In this document: positions 59,801 to 64,000 of the stretch, piece by piece | Numbering within the stretch: position 1 is the stretch's first letter | Layout: every line of letters begins with the position of its first letter | Origin: DASRDB01 sp035652815 | Lineage (GTDB): Bacteria > Chloroflexota > Ktedonobacteria > Ktedonobacterales > Ktedonobacteraceae | DNA length: 64,000 nucleotides | Direction: 5' to 3' | Assembly (NCBI GenBank): GCA_035652815.1 | Contig: DASRDB010000023.1 | Location: 62,001-126,000 of the forward strand | Made by a program: the position numbers and the translations under genes | The notes under the pieces: generated by a model | Databases searched by the model: none | What the model saw: the letters and a program-made list of their open reading frames with translations, nothing else | Told to the model about the DNA's origin: nothing

Positions 59801-61626
59801 TGACCCCTCACGAACACAGTGGCCAGCTTGACGGCCAGGCGCGCCAGCAGTACGAAGAGGAGTTTCGTCAGGGCGAAGTGAATGTGCTGGTCTGCACACC
59901 CACGCTCGAACTGGGCGTCGATATCGGCGACCTGCCCACCGTCATGATGCGCAATATCCCGCCCAGCCCGGCTAATTACGCACAGCGCAGCGGACGCGCC
60001 GGGCGTGCGGAACGCATCGCGCTCATCACCGCCTTCGCCCAGCATCGCGGTCACGACAGCTACTACTATGATAGGCCCGCCGACATGATTCGCGGCGTGG
60101 TGAGCGCGCCCATCTTCGGTTTCGACAACCAGCGCATCATCCGGCGTCACCTGCACGCGCTGATCCTGGAGAAATTGACCGCCCAGTTGCCGCCGCTGCT
60201 GGGCCAGGTCGTCGATGATAACGACCGGCTCGTCGGGGTGCAGCCGCTCATCGATGAGTTGAAAGGGCGGCGTGGCACGGTCCAGTCCGCCGTTGCCCAG
60301 GCCTTCGCGCGCGATACCAGCGCGGGCGGCTTGCCCTGGCTGACCAGCGATTATGCCGGCAGCGTGATTGATGCCTTCCCCACTGCGCTCGAACGCGCCT
60401 TCCGCCCCTGGCTGATCGAGCGCGGCAGCGTCCTGAAGGCGCTGGATGAGATCCCATCGCGGCGTCCCACGCTGGAGCAACAGAAACGCCGGCAGGTACT
60501 CGATCTACTCCTGTACAAATTAGAGTCCGATCCACTGCGCGCATATCCGCTTTCCTATCTCGCCCGGCAGGGCTTCCTGCCCGCCTATGCTTTCGTGGGC
60601 GATCAATTCCGCATGGTTCCGCTGGGCGAAAGCCGCGACCCCCTCATGCGCAGTCAGGAGATGGGCCTCATCGAGTTCGCGCCGGGCAATTTCGTCTACT
60701 GTGATGGCAATATCTATTCGATGATCGGGCTGGATGTGCAGCGCAGCGATGCCCCTGAAAGCGATACGCAGTACAGCCTCTGCCCGCGCTGCGGCTATGC
60801 TACGCTGAGCCAGACGGCGCAGTACTGCGAGGCGTGCGAGGAGGAACTGACGCGCTATTCGTACCTGGAAGCGCGGTCGTTCCTGGGTACAGTGACGCGC
60901 ACGATCTCAGCCGCCGAAGAATCCCGTGCCAGCGAGGGCTACGCGGTGTTAGAATACCTGATCAACGAAGGCGCAACGGGGGAGCGGCGCATTGGCCCGG
61001 CGGGTTTTGACCTGACCTATCACCGCAACACGACGATCTTTGTCGCGAACGCGGGCTTCATTCGTGGCTCGCAGGGCCGCATGCCTCCCGGCTTCGCGAT
61101 CTGCACGACCTGCGGGCGCTGGCACGACCCGCACCAGGAAGGCTGGGAGCAGCGCCACCGCAAGACCTGCTCCGGCACGGTGCGCCCGTTCCACCTGGCT
61201 TATCGCCTGGAAACCGACGTGCTGGAAATCGACCTGCCGGGGGTGTCATCTGATCCCGAAAAATATCGAGTCACGTTACGCAATGCGCTGGTGCTGGGAG
61301 CCAATCTCGCGCTGCAAACCGAGGAGAGCGAAATCGGCGGCTTTGAACGCGAGGTACTGCGCAGCAGTCTGCTGCAGCCGCAGATTGTACTCTACGACGA
61401 TGTGCCCGGCGGCGCAGGCTACGTCGAGAGCCTGTCGCGGCGCTTGCCTCAAGCGGCTGCGGCAGCCCTGGAGCGCCTGGAACAATGCGCCTGCCTGGAT
61501 TCCTGCTACCGCTGCTTGCGCAGCTACTATAACCAGAACGAACACAGGCTGCTCGACAAACGGCTGGTGATTGAAACACTCCGCGACATGGCAGAGAGCG
61601 CAACGATCGCGGGCATCGGCAGGTAA
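56878..61626 (+). CDS. drmA: Large SF2 helicase with zinc-ribbon insertions and a C-terminal DUF1998-type domain (DrmA/DrmB-like fusion)
   Basis: The 1582-residue protein carries a DExH helicase: Walker A 'STGSGKTEAF' (Lys110), 'YPMNALANDQLKRLRRLL', DEVH at 232, 'VGTSATV', and the second RecA fold near 1000-1045 ('LVCTPTLELGVDIGDLP', 'NYAQRSGRAGRAER'). Between them are Cys-pair zinc ribbons ('CLNCGHVWEAGIDLCPEC', 'CRSCG', 'CGQCG', 'CPGC'). The last 250 residues match the DUF1998 module ('DDVPGGAGYVESL', 'CLDSCYRCLRSYYNQNEHRL'). In known DISARM, DrmA supplies the helicase and DrmB the DUF1998 domain as two proteins. One chain with both is either a fusion or an MrfA-type helicase recruited here. 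Confidence 0.85.
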   Translation: MQPLALAQQMCADYRRYIETTFPILDDGLRRQIDDKITHENLLWKGPYVSLSQPFTKGASVATLAGEGVLLPATASIFPGWTLYDHQERGVRRLVNGQQTVIASSTGSGKTEAFLIPIIDYCLRHKHTPGVKAVLMYPMNALANDQLKRLRRLLRGTGVTFARYTGDTQRTDDSSREETDEIPEEERLSRESIQANPPDILLTNYVMLELLLVRREDQRIFRHGQMRYLVLDEVHTYGGARGIEVACLIRRFKEHVGRSDGGLVCVGTSATVKGDDIGEVAAFASKLFAELFTPESIILERFDQPEPLRAPYWPPLPHIDEHLVQHFDTANETQALALAEQVCGQPVPQAQTLGERLGLLLQENALLRLLEGFLAIPRSLDELLDYLAAQPERRGVSRDALAAEITAYLLLGSLATTGQGPRLRPKVHMLYRGLEGFSRCLNCGHVWEAGIDLCPECTGHCLPVEVCRSCGQDFWRAMIDRDITPQDDPTDAQHYLPPRNGIPQTYTLEPDTTFDSSTRTLHLAASIHRIAESSDDDDDVGNGSNGDNAAGDTPPGAVTSAADSLPASLRHIYVCGQCGRATLDMPPDGQCVNGCEGQVNEMLYHRGRITQCPGCLGRYGAREVVTMFGTSVAASVAVLSSALMKRLEKRERRLLIFTDNRQDAAFQAGYLSDKHGQFTKRQLIYQVVYDEGQQGHAAVGLADLPLLVYSYGVRLGLFPAARREHEKEERIREETWPILAEFARGGSRRISLEGLGLMRVHYHALRESLAASPLAAEIAQRWGLSPDELYDLCATMLDEMRTRRALDHPLLTTPIQFKEEKVEGFDRDLRPVGYGAASVRAGHAYKILPTVTRSGSPSQFQVYLRKVLHLRDNHSAIEPVQQIIGLLQEVGYVQRTTIGKAEDHQQALMVDHARIELELVNDGEDYECNACRRVYAHSVRGVCPATRCAGTLLPLRPKQDNYYVHSYLERQLITLTPHEHSGQLDGQARQQYEEEFRQGEVNVLVCTPTLELGVDIGDLPTVMMRNIPPSPANYAQRSGRAGRAERIALITAFAQHRGHDSYYYDRPADMIRGVVSAPIFGFDNQRIIRRHLHALILEKLTAQLPPLLGQVVDDNDRLVGVQPLIDELKGRRGTVQSAVAQAFARDTSAGGLPWLTSDYAGSVIDAFPTALERAFRPWLIERGSVLKALDEIPSRRPTLEQQKRRQVLDLLLYKLESDPLRAYPLSYLARQGFLPAYAFVGDQFRMVPLGESRDPLMRSQEMGLIEFAPGNFVYCDGNIYSMIGLDVQRSDAPESDTQYSLCPRCGYATLSQTAQYCEACEEELTRYSYLEARSFLGTVTRTISAAEESRASEGYAVLEYLINEGATGERRIGPAGFDLTYHRNTTIFVANAGFIRGSQGRMPPGFAICTTCGRWHDPHQEGWEQRHRKTCSGTVRPFHLAYRLETDVLEIDLPGVSSDPEKYRVTLRNALVLGANLALQTEESEIGGFEREVLRSSLLQPQIVLYDDVPGGAGYVESLSRRLPQAAAAALERLEQCACLDSCYRCLRSYYNQNEHRLLDKRLVIETLRDMAESATIAGIGR

Positions 61627-61642
61627 AAGAGGGAGCAGGCGC

Positions 61643-63274
61643 GTGGAAGACGAACACCTTCCCCAGATCGAGCCGCTGCGCTCACCCTGGCGGGAACAAC
61701 TGATTGAGGCGCTCAAATATGTGCAGCATCATCTGCTGCTGGTTGGCCCTTACATCAAGGCGGATGTCGTTGCCATGCTCAGGGAAGTGCTGACGGAACG
61801 CCTCACCTTGCAGCCGCTTGCCGTGCGAGTCATCACCCGCATCCTGCCGGATGACTTCTTGAGCGGCGCATCCGATATCACCGCCCTGCAACACCTCCTC
61901 GCCTGGCCCACTGAACTTCCAGGGAGCAAGGTCGAGCTGCGTGCTATCAGCAATCTCCATGCCAAAGTGTGGGTCTTCGACTCTACGCTTGCACTTGTAG
62001 GTTCAGGCAACGCCACCTATTCCGGCCTGGAGAGCAACCTCGAATACGGCCTGGCCATCGCGGAACCCTCGCTGGTGGAACGTATCCTGCAGGACTGGCA
62101 AGCGTGGTGGGAGCAGGCTGCGCCCATCAGCGCGGGCGAACTTGAGCAGATACGCCTGTGGCTCGCTGCCCTCGCCGACGATCCAGACGTGCTGCGGGCA
62201 AACAGGGTGGTCCTGGAGAAACGCCAGGCCGCCGAACGCAGGATCGGCACAGCTCCGCGTATCGGCAACCGCGTGGTGGTGGCCCGCGCTGTGCGAGCGA
62301 AGAGCCAGGTCTCCGAACCATCTCGTCCGTACACCTCTACTGCTCACGCAAACAGCGGCGAACTTGCGCCTGAGACGCCACAAGCGGCTTCGCATGAGTT
62401 ACCCGCTGCCCTCTCTATTTCAGCCGCTCGTCTCTGGCAGGCCCTTCGCTGGACGACACCCTTGATGGATGGAACATCACAGCCAACAGGGGCAAGTGGT
62501 GCGTTTCTGAAACTCGCGACCAGGCTATCAGCCCGCGGCCAGGGGACGCTGCAATGCACCTGGGCCGATGGGAACCGCTACTCGCAGGCGAGCATTCAGG
62601 TCGATACACGCGAGGCGCTGCCTTCCTGGACGGTCACGCTGGGCATCGGTGCCGTACAACAGCTCGCGACCTTCTTGCAACAGGCGCATGGTCAAAGCAG
62701 CATCGCCGATCACTCCCTTTCTGAGGATGATGTGTCGATGTGGTGGCAGCCCTCACCGCCACGCCTTTGCATCTCATCAACGCCTGAAGGGAATTTTCCT
62801 TTGGCTCTCCCCTGTATGCAAGCGGCCATGCCGGGCAACGTTGCCGCCCCTCATCCACCAGTATCGCAGATAGTCGTTGAGCAGGCTGCCCTGCTGACCG
62901 GAGTGGCGTCACTGAAACAGCAGTGGGAGATGTTGCATCCCGGCGCGTCCGCACTAGAGACGATAGAGCTATCACTTGGTACTCCCGGCGTAATATCTAC
63001 ATTGCAACTTTCCGTTGGACCAATTGATGCGCCGCTGCTTGTATTATTGGAAGCGAGAGATTGTATCCTGGGTGGCCCTGAAATCAAACTGCGTCTGGAC
63101 TTCTCCTCGTTTCATCATGTTACTACGCCCGCGCAGGAGGAGGTAAGGCGCTGGCGAATAAGGATCGGTCGCGATGCGACCGCGGTGCAGTTCGTTCCTG
63201 AATTTGAGAGCGAAATGACTCAAGCAGCGTCCGGTGATTGGATTCATGAACTGCGCAATGTGGCGGAGGGCTAA
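61643..63274 (+). CDS. drmC: Phospholipase-D-family protein with a long C-terminal extension (DrmC-like)
   Basis: The 543-residue protein starts with GTG at 61643 after GGGAG, 17 bases beyond the helicase stop. It has one HKD motif, 'NLHAKVWVFD' (His106, Lys108, Asp113), followed by 'VGSGNATYSGLESNLEYGL', so it should dimerise to form a nuclease or phosphodiesterase active site. DISARM DrmC is a PLD protein. The region after residue 175 is an unassigned, mostly beta domain of about 370 residues, larger than the minimal PLD fold. It ends in an inverted repeat that overlaps the stop codon. Confidence 0.8.
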   Translation: MEDEHLPQIEPLRSPWREQLIEALKYVQHHLLLVGPYIKADVVAMLREVLTERLTLQPLAVRVITRILPDDFLSGASDITALQHLLAWPTELPGSKVELRAISNLHAKVWVFDSTLALVGSGNATYSGLESNLEYGLAIAEPSLVERILQDWQAWWEQAAPISAGELEQIRLWLAALADDPDVLRANRVVLEKRQAAERRIGTAPRIGNRVVVARAVRAKSQVSEPSRPYTSTAHANSGELAPETPQAASHELPAALSISAARLWQALRWTTPLMDGTSQPTGASGAFLKLATRLSARGQGTLQCTWADGNRYSQASIQVDTREALPSWTVTLGIGAVQQLATFLQQAHGQSSIADHSLSEDDVSMWWQPSPPRLCISSTPEGNFPLALPCMQAAMPGNVAAPHPPVSQIVVEQAALLTGVASLKQQWEMLHPGASALETIELSLGTPGVISTLQLSVGPIDAPLLVLLEARDCILGGPEIKLRLDFSSFHHVTTPAQEEVRRWRIRIGRDATAVQFVPEFESEMTQAASGDWIHELRNVAEG

Positions 63275-63334
63275 GGGGTGCAGTATTCTCTTATTGCAAG
63301 GAGAAGCAGCGCAAAGATCGTCTGCACCCCTTAG
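63271..63334. repeat. 13-bp perfect inverted repeat over the stop codon of the PLD gene
   Basis: CTAAGGGGTGCAG (63271-63283) and CTGCACCCCTTAG (63322-63334) are exact complements with a 38-base loop. The left arm contains the TAA stop codon of the PLD gene. No T-run follows, so it may be a recombination scar or a weak stop signal. Confidence 0.7.
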
Positions 63335-63424
63335 CTGTACGCACCGAGATCATTTATGCAGCGTTCACGCATCTTGGAAAAGGAGATGCAATACTAGCAA
63401 CGAAGATGGTTCGCGCATATGAAG

Positions 63425-63452
63425 GGCTCAGCGATGAGCCGACCATTTTTTT
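63425..63452 (+). terminator. Putative terminator after the defence operon
   Basis: GGCTCA (63425-63430), GCGA, TGAGCC (63435-63440), then GACCATTTTTTT. The stem is short and five bases separate it from the T-run. The rest of the 363-base gap 63275-63637 has no gene; a 10-bp palindrome CTAACGTTAG is at 63548-63557. Confidence 0.5.
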
Positions 63453-63637
63453 CGGGTCCAGTTCAGGTGGGGAGGAATTGTGCCGATACTTCCTGTTTGT
63501 GGCATAGGTTTGACCGACCACATCGGAATAGTTACGATTCACGATTGCTAACGTTAGAACTAGGAGAAAACAATTTTCGATTGTAAAACGAGAAAAATGT
63601 TATGCCTGTACGGGCCTATAGGGAGAGGTCAAAAGAG

Positions 63638-64000
63638 ATGAGAAAAGTCCTTGCTGCTGTGATGCTGGTCGGCATAGTGATGGCCCTTACAGCTTGTGGA
63701 GGAGCCCCTACAGATGGAGGCTGGCTGGCGCAAGAGCAGGGAGAGGTGTATTTCCTGCAAATCAGTAATGGCACCGGTACGGTGGACTTTGCCTATCAGA
63801 GCAATGGCCAGGTGAATAGGGTCCATGGGGATCTCGTGGTCCACAACGACGGAACCATCGAAGTTGATGGTATGGTCGATGGGAAATTGAAGGACTGCTC
63901 GGCCTGTCCGTATCAATTGACCAATGGAAATCTCGTGATTAATTATACGTACCAATCCTACGGAGGAGGATCTGTCTCTGGCACGATGACTCTTTCGCCC
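63638..64000 (+). CDS. Lipoprotein of unknown function (runs off the right edge)
   Basis: The frame is open from an ATG at 63638, after GGGAGAGG, to the end of the window (121 codons visible). The N-terminus is a lipoprotein signal: 'MRKVLAAVMLVGIVMALTAC' with the lipobox 'LTAC' followed by 'GGAPT', so the Cys should be lipid-anchored. The mature part is beta-rich, with two cysteines ('KDCSACPYQL'). I recognise no family. Confidence 0.8.
   Translation, partial: MRKVLAAVMLVGIVMALTACGGAPTDGGWLAQEQGEVYFLQISNGTGTVDFAYQSNGQVNRVHGDLVVHNDGTIEVDGMVDGKLKDCSACPYQLTNGNLVINYTYQSYGGGSVSGTMTLSP

Overview
This 64 kb window reads as bacterial chromosome, most probably from a Ktedonobacteria-like member of the Chloroflexota. 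That placement is an inference from gene style and not from a marker search: a Ser/Thr kinase with a Kelch ectodomain, a kumamolisin-type S53 protease with repeated beta domains, tandem two-domain universal stress proteins, a bacterial-PH/PASTA membrane protein and many large palindromic intergenic repeats. Gene density is high and both strands are used. Most starts are preceded by clear purine-rich ribosome binding sites, and several promoters are near-consensus sigma-70.

Layout. 1-12.9 kb: the last codons of a multicopper oxidase, two tandem Usp genes, an AHSA1/SRPBCC protein, an Hsp20-like protein, a DoxX protein, a secreted S53 peptidase, a small secreted protein, a TrmB-type regulator with its own palindromic operator, two alpha/beta hydrolases and hisS. 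13-28 kb: a small conserved-looking ORF, the kinase-Kelch receptor, gyrA, a CvpA-like membrane protein, a bPH-PASTA protein, an RlmD/TrmA-family rRNA methyltransferase, an ECF sigma / anti-sigma / beta-helix membrane protein operon with an ECF-type promoter, and murA whose catalytic Cys is replaced by Asp. 28-40 kb: a PAP2 protein, tRNA-Leu(UAA), an AlbA_2/RecG-C-like regulator with ATCCCGCCA repeats in its upstream region, a GAF-containing HTH regulator, mnmG, a two-component system, endonuclease V and a SAM methyltransferase.

40-64 kb looks like an accessory island. It opens with a duplicated pair of zinc MDR dehydrogenases (the first truncated) around a membrane-HTH protein. A cluster of GCGAAC repeats follows, then a helicase-associated (Helicase_C_3-like) protein and a Replic_Relax-like protein. 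After these comes a class 1 DISARM-like defence locus: a SNF2/HepA helicase (DrmD-like), a 1429-residue adenine-N6 methyltransferase (DrmMI-like), a 1582-residue SF2 helicase with a C-terminal DUF1998-type domain (apparently DrmA- and DrmB-type functions in one chain) and a single-HKD phospholipase-D protein (DrmC-like). Between the methyltransferase and the large helicase sits an extra two-gene module with its own promoter: a radical-SAM (SPL-like, CX3CX2C) protein and a TcmP 'three-Cys-motif partner' protein. This combination is the most novel-looking part of the window. The last gene is a partial lipoprotein.

Scattered through the window are at least four families of perfect or near-perfect inverted repeats of about 70-130 bp. 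One of them, at 29.2-29.35 kb, is flanked by a 10-bp direct repeat that looks like a target-site duplication, so at least some are probably mobile MITE-like elements.
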